Shown: in pieces, positions 32,299 through 44,759 of the stretch
How the letters are laid out: each line of letters starts with the position of its first letter
How positions within the stretch are numbered: position 1 is the first letter of the stretch
Origin: Pieris napi
Lineage: Eukaryota > Arthropoda > Insecta > Lepidoptera > Pieridae
Length of the DNA stretch: 64,000 nt
Assembly (NCBI RefSeq): GCF_905475465.1
Contig: NC_062240.1
Location: 1,317,001-1,381,000, forward strand
Direction: 5' to 3'
Made by a program: the position numbers and the translations under genes
The notes under the pieces: generated by a model
Databases searched by the model: none
The model's input: the letters and a program-made list of their open reading frames with translations, nothing else
What the model was told of the DNA's origin: nothing

Positions 32299-35122
32299 CT
32301 ATGCAACTCCGCTCATTTTCATTATTCTATTAGTAATTTGCCTTTTAATATTTGCATTGACATTTGGCAATTCATTGTTTCTTCTAACTGCTTCTTCAAT
32401 CTTTTGAACTAGTTGAACTTCCCTTGGCCACGCTACAAAGTTAGTCACAGAAGAATCTTGGGGTGACCCGAGTCGTCCAGTCCGGCCACAGCGATGGATG
32501 TAATCAGATGTGTAGAGAGGGAAGTCGTAATTTATTATATGACTAACCTATGGAGAAAAAATATCATTTATTCATTTCAAGTTTGCATTTGCATTGAGAT
32601 CTCAAGTCTTTGAACCTCTTTCAATCCAAAGCACTCTAAATATAAGAATTGCATCTTATATGGCATATACAGGGTGGCCAAAAAGTCGTGGATCAAACGC
32701 AAATAGGGGATAGATGAGGTCATCAGCTGCAAAAAATTGTTCTACGGGAGGTCTCTCTAATTATAAAAAAGATATAAAAACCAATCTTATGTCAATAAGG
32801 AAAAGGAATGCAATAGCAACACAGTACTCACCCCTGTAGTATCTAACCCACGTGAAGCTACGTCGGTACTTGATATGACCTGAACTTTTCCACTTTTGAA
32901 CAAATCCATATTTCCAGCTTTGAGTGGAACAGCCATCTTTCCATTAATATTTAAGCATTTTATGCCATTCTCATTTAGAAACATTGAGACAAAATCGCAA
33001 GTAGAAGTCTTATTTGAGAATACCATTACTTGACGTTTTAAATTTAAGTCTGCTTGAACAAGCTTCAACAACTCTCCTGGCTTTTGGGCTTTGCCAAGGC
33101 GAAGAAATCTGTAATGAGTATTATTTTTTAGATTATTTAAATGAACCAATTTGGCTATTACATAAATTATCACAATAAACTTAATTTCACAGAGAAATAA
33201 GTATTTGCAAGCAATTGTAATTTTTTAAGAATTTGGAAAGTTTTATATTTCTTACAATTTTTTTTTTATTGAAATATGTAGTACCGAAGAGGACTAATTG
33301 TATGATTGTTTTGGACAAAGATTTTAGTTTGCAAAATTACATCACATTTAGAGAGAAAAATCCTTTAATCTAAATCCTTAAAAACTAAACAATCTTGAAA
33401 CAAAATTTACTTATGAGGGATGTGGGGTAATATCCTGTGAATTTTGTCTGTGGCAACTGTTCGTAACGATTGGGGATCCATGAATGCGCTAACTGATTCA
33501 GGTAACTCATGGGGTAATGTTGCACTCACTAGGGTAATCTGACATCCTTCTGGTGGAGCTTTCATTTCGCATTTGAAATGAATCTGTAATACATTACATG
33601 TTTTTTTTAAATTGAAACAAGTATCGAACGCCTGGGGAATTCAAATTAATATATAGGTATGGTTTCCTCCTAAATTAAATTTCAATTATTCACTTAACAA
33701 CACTTAAACATCTATGCAAAGGTTAATTCAACAAAATATTAATAATGATACTTATGATGTCCAAAAACCAAAACATTCATAGTAAAAATATCAATGCCAA
33801 AGCTAGTCAATACAAATAGTTTGAAAAGGTTCAAATCTATTTATGAGAATACAATAGTAAATAAAAAAGCAAAAATGCGTAGTGAGGCACTTGGCTTGGC
33901 AATTGTATAATAGCAGCTAGAAAACTGACTTAGTTTACTTTTATGACAATTGTTTGTATTTACAATTAAATAAATTAATAAAATGAAAAAGAGTCCATGA
34001 GAGTAAAAATGTAATGGGAGAAACTATCTAATAAATTGGTATTGGTTATTTTCCAATACAGAAACTGGTAATATATAAGACTGGGAAGTTTAATGGAATT
34101 TTTAGTTTACTCAAAATGCCACTGAAGATAACTAAACCCTTCTACATTATGAAATAATATACTTACTCTAAACTTCTTCATTAAAGCAACCAATTTTTCT
34201 ATAAAAGAGTCATCAAGCAATGTGTCTGCTTCATCTAATACAACATGGTGTACATTATGTATTTTGATAATTCCAGTTGTAACTAGTTTGCTAAATGCTC
34301 CCAATGATGCAATCATAAGATCAGTATATTCAATTGGTGGGTCTATTATTTTTTTCTTTGTCTTACCACCAACTAGTGTGGAGACGTTAATGTTTAAATG
34401 CTCTGAGATATTTTGAGCTATTTCACCTAGTTGAGTAGCTGTAATTTTATTGAATATTAAATTCAAAAACTGTGAAAATGACAGATTATATTGGTTTCAC
34501 TATGAATGTTGTTCGCTCATCATTTACCTCTTATTGATGATTATTTCTATTCATTCATCCAGATTTGATGAACGAAAACAGTGGTTACAACTTAATATTA
34601 AAAAAATATTTTACCTAATTCTCTACTGGGTGTAATAACAACAGCTAAAGGACTGTTAAATTCCTCTGCAATATGTGGTTTCCAAGATGCTATTTGTTGT
34701 AATATCGGTAATAAATATGCCAATGTTTTTCCACATCCTGTTTCAGCTGTAATTGCAGTATTAAAACCTTGCATGATAGGCGAAAAAGATCTCGCTTGAA
34801 TTGCAGTCGGCAAAGTATATCCTTGCTGCGATACGACATCGATCAACTCCTCGGATAATCCAATTTCCTCAAAGCTCTTTTTGTAAACAGATGTCTCCGT
34901 TTTTTTAGTCTCTCCGTATATTGTGAAGTAGTCATTCTTGGATTTGGGATGTAACCAACCTTGAGATGCAAGCTTTATAACCTCAAACTTTCCGTACGTT
35001 TGTCCATCAAAATGATTGTATTCTGGCCGTTTGCATGAAATAATTGGAACTTTTTTCTTAGCTCGTTGGACACAGTAATATCGGCAATACGATATGTTAA
35101 GAAGATTCCGGATTTTCGACAT
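32299..35122 (-). CDS. DDX28: DDX28-like DEAD-box RNA helicase (complete, 5 exons)
   Basis: ATP-dependent RNA helicase. Known DDX28 proteins act in mitochondria on ribosome assembly; that role is inferred here by family. Exons on the minus strand: 34615-35122, 34167-34438, 33411-33583, 32832-33108, 32299-32547; phases match at every junction and give 492 residues (human DDX28 is somewhat longer). Visible motifs: AETGCGKT (about residues 126-133), TPSRELA split across intron 1 (164-170), DEAD (238-241), SAT (280-282), SRGLDTTG (403-410) and HRCGRTGR (428-435; the second residue after HR is Cys where many relatives have Ile or Ala). The N-terminus is basic (RNLLNISYCRYYCVQRAKKK), compatible with a mitochondrial import signal. 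An AATAAA lies only about 6 bases past the stop codon, so the 3' UTR may be very short. Ortholog naming rests on overall resemblance rather than alignment. Confidence 0.88.
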
Positions 35123-35277
35123 TTAATAGTAATTAAAGTTTTAACTACTTGTTCCCAAAAACAAATATTACTGAAATACTAAAAAGTAAAAATAAGAGGA
35201 AAGCCTGACTGTCACTTGTCAAATCGCTTAATCTGTCAGCTGTATCTGTCAAGACCAAATACAACTACCACAATAAG
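35123..35277. other. 5' flank of the DDX28-like gene
   Basis: Immediately upstream of the minus-strand start codon. No TATA box stands out. Transcription of the helicase (-) and GMC gene A (+) is divergent across 35123-36965. Confidence 0.4.
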
Positions 35278-35850
35278 GCCGTTTCTCCACTGCTCCGGTC
35301 CGGCAAACGTTAATTACCGATCCGATTTAGAAACTCATAACAGTACTTACGTACTTCTCCACTACTCTGGCATCCGGTTTTTAACGATCCGATAACTTGC
35401 TAGATCGGAACACGGTGTTTTATCGGTCCAAGTATATCCGAGTATCCAAGAGGTTATAAATTATTATTCACAGGTTTATTTATAGTTTGTTTAATATTTT
35501 GAAAGAATCTGGATAACCTGGACCAAACCAAATTATGTTGCTATTTATTTATATTTTTATACCATAGTATTAGTGAACTATTTATTAAGTAGACTATACT
35601 ATACTATTTTAAGATAGACAATATAAAAAAAGTAATAAACTTGTCAGCGCAATAAAATATTCAGAATATAGAATGTTTTATTAATAAAATAAAGTATATG
35701 GGTTTTAGTTAATATAGGTGTTGCATGATAAATATACAAGTATCGATTATTGTCGGATCGGATATAGTGGAGAAGCGCAATCCGGCCTTCCGATATTTTT
35801 CTCATGACTCATTCCGGTATCCGACATCCGATTTTACATGGAGGAAATGT
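35278..35850. repeat. Repeat with CCGATCCG/TCTCCACT words upstream of the DDX28-like gene
   Basis: GGCCGTTTCTCCACTGCTCC and CTTCTCCACTACTCTGGCAT at the left, GTCGGATCGGATATAGTGGA and GAGAAGCGCAATCCGG at the right, partly inverted. This suggests a degraded TIR element, but clear ends and target duplication were not found. Confidence 0.4.
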
Positions 35851-36965
35851 TCATAGAGTTTTTCACTGAGCCAGCTCCTTAATTCATTCTTGAAAACTAC
35901 TTAACGTCCTTTATCTAGGTATTTTTTCTACAACTGGAAAAAAAAACAATTCGTATAAGTATTATTAATTTAATGCAACGTATTGTGTTCTTTAGCGCTT
36001 TCAAAAAGTAACTTAAAATACTTTCATGTATGTTACATCTCATCACCGCTCACTACCGCCCCTAGACCTGGTGCTTGTAGATGCGGTTTCACGTAGTTCT
36101 CGACTAACAAGTTGCAACCAACATAATATCTCAACGACCTCTATTATGAAGAAGAAATCAATGTGAAATGGAATAAAACCATGATTTGCATACAAACGCT
36201 AGATTAAGATAAATTAAACAATATTTTTTTTCGAAGGTCAACATGTTAACAAAACAAAAAACCTGTTTTTTTCAACGAAGTCTAACATTTTGAAATAAGA
36301 TTCTTCACGTGGTGGTTCATTATCTAATTAATATTCGGTTAACGCAACCTTATCTTAAAACATTAATTAACTTTTTTCGAAATGTTCATTAGAATGTAAA
36401 TTATTTGAATAGAAAATGTTAATTAAACTACTTATTACCGGTACATATATATGTAGGTAAGTTACGTCGATTATATAGGACTGTGTTGTCATTATAGTAT
36501 TTATTGGACATACATTCTATGATAAAAGTAAGTACCTACTTACCACATTATTGGAAATTTAAATATAAATTTTTATTAATTAAATATAATTTACTTTTCA
36601 AATTCTTTTTTGATATTATGCTATTTTAGAAGATGTTTTTTTCTATACACTTTGAATAAATTTGTATAGCTTTTGAGAATAGCTAGGTATTCCTAGATAT
36701 AATTAAGCTAGAAAGCTAAAAATATTACACCCTTTGCTACTCTTTTATGGTTCGACACCAAAACAGAGTAGCAAAGGGTGTAATATTTTTTTAATTCATG
36801 CAGAAATACTATCCAAAATACAGATTGAACAAATTCCTTCATCTCGGCATCGCAAAGCGTGTTTTTTTTTAATTTTAGAAATTGTCGAATATCTCAATTT
36901 AAAGATTTTTTAAACACACTCCAAGCTTAAAAAAGCTATTATCTTAAAATATTTGTGCTTTCAGA

Positions 36966-39900
36966 ATGGTGCTTCTCACGACTTTAGCGAGGATCGACGT
37001 AAAATTAATCGCACCACTTCTCGCTGTGGTACAGATTTTAATTGTAAATATTTCTGAGAACTTCAAATATCAGAATTATCCACCTCAAGCTAATTGTACT
37101 GGTAAGCATATACATTATAAAATATTATATGTACAGTAGGAGTTTTGTTAGAGTATTCTCGAAAAACGCGCTTGTATGACCACATATAACTCGGTCTGTA
37201 CCAGCGTTGGGGTTAACTCAACTGTCACTCAAGACACCACTACCATGCTCAGAAATGGCACCAGCTCTTTTAACAGCTACCAAAAAAAGATACCAGGTAT
37301 ATCATATACTCATTCCTCAGAGTTCTGACTATTGTTTGAAACGCCATAATTGTCTAATGAATACTTTTTTTGGTTTAGTTTTGTTTATTTTTTTTTTATT
37401 AAGAAGACAAGTATAATAACACTAGTTATAGGGAAAATCTGATTTAAAATATCACCTTTAGTTACTATGTCCCGCTTTCGACGAGAGATTCCCGCTTTTT
37501 TAACTCAAAAAGTTCGAAAATCCCGCCTTGGCAATAAAAAAAATCTGGCAACGCTGGTCTGTACAAATGATTTACGTTTAACTTTTCTGGTTAAAGGGGA
37601 TTTAAATCGAATATCAGGAAGCTAGGTAGTTGTATAAAAACGATTCAACACACAGTTATTATAATAGCTGACGTCATATTAACAAAAACTTACCACATCA
37701 CTATAAATAAATTTTTATCGGATATGTGTGAAAAAAGTCAAGAAAAAATTCAATTATTACTTTACATTACTTTTAAAGTTACTGTATAAGTTATGAAGAC
37801 ACTTTATTCCGTGAGGTTTTTGTAAGAGGGTCGTCCAAAGTTCAAGTATGTAAAATAGTATTCTGTATTGTTCTTGTCAAACTTTCCCGGTTTCTATTGT
37901 TTTGGTTATTATAGAGACATTTTTTTCTTGTCTGTGAAGACATATAAAATTTAAATATTCATTAAAAACGGGCATATCACCAACATTAACCTTTAAACAA
38001 TAAAAACTATTCTCAACTTACCTCAGAAGCATCCTTGATAATGCGTTAACTGGTCACCTTATACCATACATGTGAATATACTTGAATCTAATATTGTCTC
38101 CAAATTTTAGGAGATTTTAGGAGAAATAAGTCAATCAAATTGATTATACTACTACACACACGCACCCACACATTGCTCATTCCCACACAACAGGCAAATT
38201 AGTACTTAATCTTTGTCTTATGTGGTTATCCGTTTTGGCTATAGTTTTAATTTAAAATATAAATATTATCTATTTTTTAACCTGTGGTTAAATAATATTA
38301 TTTAAAACACTTTTAAGAAATGGTTAACACCTCCTCAGAAAGTGTGTTTTTTATGACTTTTTCGATCAACGGTGTATAAGAACGGCTAAGAACGGCGTGC
38401 TAAGAACGGCTTCGCAGCAGCCCCCTGGGAGTGTACTGCGAAGCCTTTCTTAGGCTTTCAGCCGCACCTATACATAGGATTTTTAGGTGTCGCTCTATGC
38501 ATTCCACCTTAGATACATCCAGACAAACGACCGACAGAGCTCAGTAAATACCTTGGTTTCCGATATACATATCTAAAGTAGAGGTCACAGTCCCACGGAG
38601 CTTCGATGCCCAAGATATGAAGTGAAGGAAGTAAATTCCCAACTATCATGTATTAGTTTAACTTCTTGGTATAATAATATAGAAAGAACAGGAAATTCGA
38701 ATTTAATATATATAGTAGTTTTAAGTAGTAATAGGTAGCTTATGGCTAACAAGTTTCAAACAGAGAAAGCCGATCCTACTAGAGATAATAAAGAAAGCAT
38801 GTTTCTATTTATCCCGAAATTTCGTATTCTCCCTCGACATCCTACGCACCTACGAGGTTGTCGTATGTAAAAAAAAAGGTTGCGTGTACTTATGTACGCA
38901 CGTAAGAAGTTATACTTCTTTGGCTTTCTTTATGTTTTTTAAATATAATTAATATTTATCGTAAACAATTTAATAATATTTAATATTTAGTATATTATTC
39001 ATCTATTAATGAATATTAATAACAATTATTATTATTATTTATCATATTATTAATTCAATTTAATAACATGGTATGTTATAAGGTTATGAAACCTTTTAAC
39101 TAAGTAACAATAGGTCTTTGTGAAAAAATATTGCTAAATTTCTTTGAAAAAATAGTTAAAACTCCTTTATTTGTTTAAAAGGTAAATGTCATTATGGTCA
39201 TTCAAAATTCTTGGCATCGCTGCTAACTTCACGCATATTCTATTTCTTTTTACTTGTAGATTGTCTTATTCCCATCTCGCTCGCGTACGCTATAATCACA
39301 CTGACAACTTTGTGTCACGGTGCGCGCGCAATCGTAAAATTTCACTCTCATCAACTTTTCATAACGCGCCTAAAGAAGTATAACTTCAAAAATATCTTTT
39401 TTGCAGATGGAGATAGTTTCGACTTTATAATAATAGGTGGTGGAGGTGCTGGCTGTGTAATTGCCAACCGGCTGAGTGAGATGTCGAATTGGTCAGTTCT
39501 CGTTATTGAAGCTGGAGAAGATCCGCCTCTTGCATCTGATGTAGGTATCCCATGTAGTACGTACTAGGTTCTGAAAGCTACACTATATTGGTGCCTTATC
39601 ACCTATACGTTTGTCACTATACATTTTACTTAAAGTGTGTTTAATATAAATAAATCAAACTTTTAGATTACAATTAATTTATTTATTTAATTAGATTAAT
39701 TTTAGACCATAATTACATGTTATAGAGTCCAGGAATTTCAACGCTAGTAGCACCCAAACTGCCACGGTGGGAATTTTCTTCTACGGATGATCAATACTCA
39801 AGTCAAGCGCTGCAGTCGAAGAAAATAGTTTATTCTCAAGGAAAGATGACAGGTGGATCAAGTGGCTTAAACTTTATGTATTATGTCAAAGGCAACGACA

Positions 39901-41249
39901 AAGACTTCGCTGAATGGGTCGACAAAGGTAATAAGAATTGGGATGCGGAAATGGCACGCAAATATTATTACAAATCCGAAAGATTTACAGACAAAGAAAT
40001 TCTTGGCAGTGAAACAGGTCCATTGCATAACACAAAGGGATATCTAGGAGTTACTAAATATGACTGGCAGAAAGAAACTGAGGAATTATTCAGCGCGTTG
40101 AAGCAAAACGGACGTAAGATTCTTCAAGACACCAATGGGAACGAGCAAATCGGATACTCACTACCTCAATTCTCAATAGCCGATAAACTAAGACAGAGTT
40201 CTATTGTATCCTACATAAGACCGATAAATAGGCCAAATCTTTCACTACTTAGAAGTAATTATGTCAGTAAAATAACCATTGTTGGCGATGTTGCTACTGG
40301 TGTAGAAGTTACTGACAAGGATGGTAATGTTAAAAAACTAAAAGCGAAAAAGGAAGTAATTTTATCAGCAGGAGCAATAAAAAGTCCACAAGTACTCATG
40401 GTATCTGGTATAGGACCTAAAGACGAGTTACGAAAATACAATATTCCAGTAGTTATTGACTCGCCACACGTCGGTGCTAACTTTCATGATCATTTGATAA
40501 TTCCTATAATGATTTCTGGAAAGAAAGATTTCTTGTTTAAATCCTATTTAAGTGATTTAGATGTCCTAACTAAAATAGATGAATTTCCAAAACCTTGCGT
40601 CATGGGATTTGCAGCTTTAGATAAGAATGACACTCGGCCACAGTATCAAGTAAAAGCTTTTCCTTTCCCACATGGCAGTTTGTTCAGCACACTTATGTGT
40701 GTCGAAGTATTTAGATGGAACCAAAAAATTTGTGAAAACATAGCTGAAGCATCTCATCATGATGCATTATTTGCACTTATCGTATTATTACACCCTAAGT
40801 CTCGGGGATATGTGCGTATTAAAAGTAATAATCCAGAAGATAATCCCGTAATTACAACAAACTATTTTGCTGATAAGGAAGATATACACACTTTTGCACG
40901 TTCAGCCGAAGATTTCGTGTCAATAGTCAACACGCCCGTTTTTAAAAACAGTTATATGAAAGTTGCTGATCTTGGTGTAGAGCAATGTAAACGCATAACA
41001 TTTGCAACGCCAAAGTACTGGGAATGTTATGTTTTGAACATGGCTTCTACACTTTACCATCCTGTTGGTACATGCGCAATGGGTCCAAAAGGCGTAGTAG
41101 ACGAAGATCTTCTCGTGAGAGGTTTGAAAAATTTACGAGTGGTAGATGCCAGCGTTATGCCAACGATAGTAAGTGGAAATACCTATGCAACTGTTGCTAT
41201 GATAGCTGAAAGAGCCGCGGATATAATAAAGTCAAAGCATAGCGCATAG
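36966..41249 (+). CDS. GMC oxidoreductase, glucose dehydrogenase-like (tandem copy A, intact)
   Basis: FAD-dependent GMC-family oxidoreductase of the insect glucose dehydrogenase [FAD, quinone]/ecdysone-oxidase-like group; the substrate cannot be read from sequence. Three coding exons: 36966-37101, 39407-39540, 39726-41249 (TAG), 597 residues, normal for the family. Residues about 12-30 form a hydrophobic N-terminal signal peptide or anchor. The FAD dinucleotide fold starts at IIIGGGGAGC (53-62) with EAGEDPP at 81-86. GMC signature 1 surrounds GKMTGGSSGLNFMYY (about 129-143), and signature 2 is SAGAIKSPQVLMVSGIG (about 303-319). The C-terminal active-site pair is intact: His535 in HPVGTCAMG and Asn575 in SGNTYAT. 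An acceptor-like TTTCAG directly precedes AATGG at the start codon, so a noncoding first exon probably lies upstream. Intron 1 holds an hAT-like insertion and a second insertion ending about 15 bases before the exon 2 acceptor; neither is present in copy B. Confidence 0.92.
37202..37556. mobile_element. hAT-like MITE in intron 1 of GMC gene A
   Basis: 355 bp, ends CAGCGTTG...CAACGCTG, flanked by an exact 8-bp direct repeat GTCTGTAC (37194-37201, 37557-37564). The 8-bp duplication and CAG-type TIR are the hAT hallmark. Copy B has the unoccupied site (GCGTGTACAAATGATT near 44850). Confidence 0.88.
38868..39389. repeat. GAAGTT-type repeat in intron 1 of GMC gene A
   Basis: Opens with a G/T-rich arm (GTGTACTTATGTACGC, then GAAGTTATACTTCTTTGGC) and closes with the CACGGTGCGCGCGCA arm ending AAGTATAACTTC. 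Copy B of the duplication lacks it: there, GAATGTAAAAAAGTTAAAG leads directly to the acceptor. It ends about 15 bases upstream of the exon 2 acceptor at 39406 while leaving a short pyrimidine tract (TCTTTTTTGCAG). Confidence 0.65.
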
Positions 41250-41431
41250 AGATAGGCATTATGTAATTCAAATAAATTAATATTTTTAAATCCACTGTTA
41301 TCAACGATTGTGCATATGGAAACGACTTTATGATAGTGTCTTTATTAGAGCTGTATAAAATACTGTCAACGTATCTAATCCATATTATTTATCTACTGCA
41401 ATATAAATACTATTGTAAAATATTTAACAAA

Positions 41432-41441
41432 AATAAATAAA
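41432..41441 (+). promoter_or_regulatory. Polyadenylation signals of GMC gene A
   Basis: Two overlapping AATAAA hexamers about 185 bases past the stop codon, followed by a T/G-rich stretch (TTGTTCGTTTGTTTC), the usual layout of an animal poly(A) site. Copy B has the matching signal near 48825-48834. Confidence 0.6.
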
Positions 41442-41555
41442 GATTGTTCGTTTGTTTCTTTTTTCCTTTTATTTTATGAGTGTTTGTAACCACATGTTCT
41501 GGGGATCCTCCACCGGTACGCTCAGCACCCGATGGTGGACGCGCAGGCTGCCATC

Positions 41556-41706
41556 CGCCTGGGAAACTTAGGGTACTTCAAGAACAGATCGTGTCAATTC
41601 TTAAAAGGCCGGCAACGCACTTGCGAGCCCCCTGGCAGTGAGATCATCGATGGGAGGTATTGCTTAACATCCGGTGAGACTCCGAGCCGTTTGTCCCCTG
41701 ATATAT
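41556..41706 (+). mobile_element. LINE 3' fragment (family L-A) in duplication copy A
   Basis: GGTACTTCAAGAACAGATCG, GGCCGGCAACGCACTTGCG, CATCCGGTGAGACTCCG. The same fragment is at the same place in copy B, so it predates the duplication. Confidence 0.65.
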
Positions 41707-41878
41707 AAAAAAAATATTAAGGCCCATTTATCTACTAAAATAATATTTTAAACCTAAAGACCCTCCGAGGACTTCCTAATCCAGACTTAAGAAACATCTA
41801 TATTCATATGGTATAATACTGCCGTAACTTTATTAAAGTAAATTTATTATGTGAGGACGCTGGGGTATACCATCAGTA

Positions 41879-41938
41879 TACTTTTTTGACGTTCATAAGT
41901 GTACATTGTTACCTATATGAATAAATGATTTTTGACTT
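41879..41938 (+). mobile_element. L-B type 3' tail in duplication copy A
   Basis: TTTTTTGACGTTCATAAGTG then GTTACCTATATGAATAAATG; the counterpart is at 49260-49318. Confidence 0.6.
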
Positions 41939-42242
41939 TTGACTGTTTACGCGCTTACTTTTTATCTATGCACTTTTTAACAGTCTCTGTTATGATTTTC
42001 ATAATTCATGATCCATTTGAAAATACCAGAAATATATGCCTATTTAGCAATGAGACTTACTCATTTCTACATTTATTCACGTTTCATGTTTGTTTTTATG
42101 TTAAAGGAAAATGTGATAAATTACACTATTAAAAATAATTTTAATTTATTTCTATTATATTATTAATTTATAATGCATAATACAAAAAATACTTTGTATT
42201 ATGCGCTAATTGTGTAAAGATACACATTTACCACGTATATGG

Positions 42243-42771
42243 CCTTAGACAGGCCGCGCTTGCATGCCTACTGTTCAACTTAGCATTAGAGAAATGCATT
42301 AGAGATGCCGAACTAGAAGTCAGAGGTACTTTATTTTATAAGTCCACCCAATTACTGGGGTATGCAGACGACCTGGATCTAGTCACGCAAAACAAAAACG
42401 AATTAGTGGAATGTTTTAAAAGCCTCCGAAAAGCAGCCAGTTCTGTCTGTCAGTAAATGTGGACAAAACAAAGTATATGATGACAACACCATTAGGAGCA
42501 AGATATCCCTTTGTCGTGGAAGACGTAAGCATTGAACAATGTGAGGAGTTTGTTTACTTGGGCTCAATGGTCAAGATATCATCAGTAAACGCATCATCAT
42601 TGCAAATCGCTGCTACTTTGGCCTTCGTAGATATTTCCGATTGCGACATTTCAGAAAGAATACCAAGCTTGTTCTTTATAAAACTCTCTCTCTCTCTATC
42701 TCTCTATCTCTTTTGCGACCAGTGCTCACATTTGGTTCTGAAACCTGGCCTATTAGCAAGAAAGATGAGGT
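42243..42771 (+). mobile_element. RTE-type LINE reverse transcriptase remnant between the GMC copies
   Basis: Reads RQ-AALACLLFNLALEKCIRD, YKSTQLLGYADDLDLVTQ, then after a frameshift VDKTKYMMTT and CEEFVYLGS, and finally TFGSETWPISKKDE, the order of motifs in RTE-like LINEs. Frameshifts, stops and a CT microsatellite disrupt it. It abuts the start of duplication copy B. Confidence 0.78.
42685..42713. repeat. CT microsatellite
   Basis: CTCTCTCTCTCTATCTCTCT-type run inside the RTE-type LINE remnant, probably expanded after the element died. Confidence 0.8.
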
Positions 42772-44131
42772 CTCTATTGTGAAGAGGAGATCAATGTGAA
42801 ATGGAATAAAACTATACTATGCAGTATGCATACAAAGCTAGATAAAGAAAAAATATCTCACATTGTTAAATTTATCTTTAGATAATATTTTTTTGAAGGT
42901 TAACATGTTAGGAAAACAAAAAAGCTGTATTTTTTCAACGAAGCCTAACATTTTGAAGTTAGATTCTTCGCGTGGTGGTTCAAATTTATGACCTCTTTAA
43001 GCATTATACACCTTTTTTCGAAATATTCATTAAAATGTAAATTATTTAAATAAATAAAATTACTTTAACTATTACCGGTAAATTCATATGTAAATTACTT
43101 CAATTATATAGGACTGTGTTGTTATAATAATATTTATTGGACATAGAACATTCTATGAGAAAAGTAAGTACCACATTATTGGAAATTTAAATCAATTTCT
43201 AATAATTAAAATTTAGTTGCCAAATTCTTTTTTTTAGTTTTGGCTATTTAAGGTGTTTCTTGTCTATGCAATTCAAATAAATTTATATAGCTTTTCAGAA
43301 TAACTAGTTAATTAATTATATTTATCGAGTTATGAAGGGATAGGTACAGCGGTTAGAGGACGTTGTGCGGTTAAAAAAAATATGTTTAATATTCAGCAAA
43401 GTCTTGAAATTCGACATGAAAGAATTTTTTAATCTGTATTTTCAATAGCTACTTTACTACTCTTTTTGGTGCGATAGCTTGTCTATCTAAGAATACTATC
43501 CATAAACAGATTTAAGAAATTTCTTAACTGAAAGTCTTGTACTTATAGCGTGACTTTTCGTATTTTTTAAACGTCGAATTTACTTACATTCTAACTCTTG
43601 GGACCAAAAATAATGGCAAGGGTTGTATTTATTTATTTTGAATTTCATGCAGAAAACTATCCAAGATACAGATTAAACAAATTCCTTCATCTTCGCATAG
43701 CAAAGCGTGTTTTTTTTAATTTTTATTTTTTTTCGAATATTTCAATAACCGACAGTTATGCTACAAATAAAACATATTTTTCAAAACCTCGATAACGCAG
43801 GTAATAAATTATCCATTCACTGCGCCACACCCATGTATATGTAATAAGGGAAGGAAACATTTAGTATTTACATCTAAGTCATTCATCCCAACATTTATCC
43901 ATAATTAGATACAATAGCCATTTTCTAGCTTTTCCTAAAATATTTGTGCTTTCAGAATGGTGCTCCTCACGACTTTAGCGAGGATCGACGTAAAATTAAT
44001 CGCACCACTTCTCGCTGTGGTACAGATTTCAATTATAACTATTTCTGAGAACTTCAAATATCAGAACTATCCACCTCAAGCTAATTGTACTGGTGAGCAT
44101 ATATATATTATAAAATATTAGTAGTAGTTTA

Positions 44132-44759
44132 TATGTTACTGTAAAAGTTCGAACTACGGTTAATCTTAAGATTTAAGTGTAAGTCTTAGGATTTACCGAC
44201 ATGAGTTGGTAAATGTAAGTATTTCTGAAAATACGACGATTTTTTCGAGCTTTTACCATTCGAATTCCATATATGCTAGGTTTTTCCACTGTCAGCTGGT
44301 AGATGTTGGTTTTAGGAATAAAACAATGAGTAATTCTTAATTATTTACTTTAATGTACTATTAGACAAAACAGGTACATAGTATTATAAAGGTATCTTAT
44401 GATAGTAATAAGTACAAACTAATACCAACTTATTTAAATTATTTTGAAAAAACACAACGTATATCTCTGAATATCTCAATCTCTATTATATCTATCTAAC
44501 TGAATCAGTAGTTCTCTTTTTGGAATTTAACAACGAAATACAAACATAATGCTTACAAAAGCTAGTTTAACTTAATAATTATTTTTGTTTTTCAACATTT
44601 ACCGTGTCATTAATGTAAATCCTAAGATTTACCAACGGAATGGTGGTAAGAGTTCGAATCGCAAACCTTTTGGGACATTTACCATTAGGAATTGGGAGAT
44701 CTTAGGTTTTACTGGAATATCTTAGGATTTACTGCAGTTCGAGCTTTTACAGTAACATA
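44132..44759. mobile_element. TIR element with TTA duplication in intron 1 of GMC copy B
   Basis: 628 bp. Ends TATGTTACTGTAAAAG and complement, flanked by TTA (44129-44131, 44760-44762). The subterminal regions are full of repeated TTAGGATTTAC-type words in both orientations. Absent from copy A. Confidence 0.83.

Larger units (their letters stand above)
36139..42176 (+). repeat. Tandem duplication unit, copy A
   Basis: Sequence resembling 42772-49551 in the same orientation, with large insertions differing between the two. It includes upstream DNA, GMC gene A, its 3' end and about 900 bases beyond. Shared landmarks are the opening CTCTATT.TGAAGA.GA, the GMC exons, the LINE 3' fragment after the polyadenylation signal and the run before 42176. 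Borders are by eye and may be off by tens of bases. Confidence 0.85.

Noticed and set aside
39211..39567. Open frame running from the GAAGTT-type repeat in GMC gene A intron 1 into exon 2, with a signal-peptide-like start
   Set aside because: The first codon is TTG, not ATG, and the frame crosses the normal splice acceptor. No ATG-initiated alternative first exon is visible.
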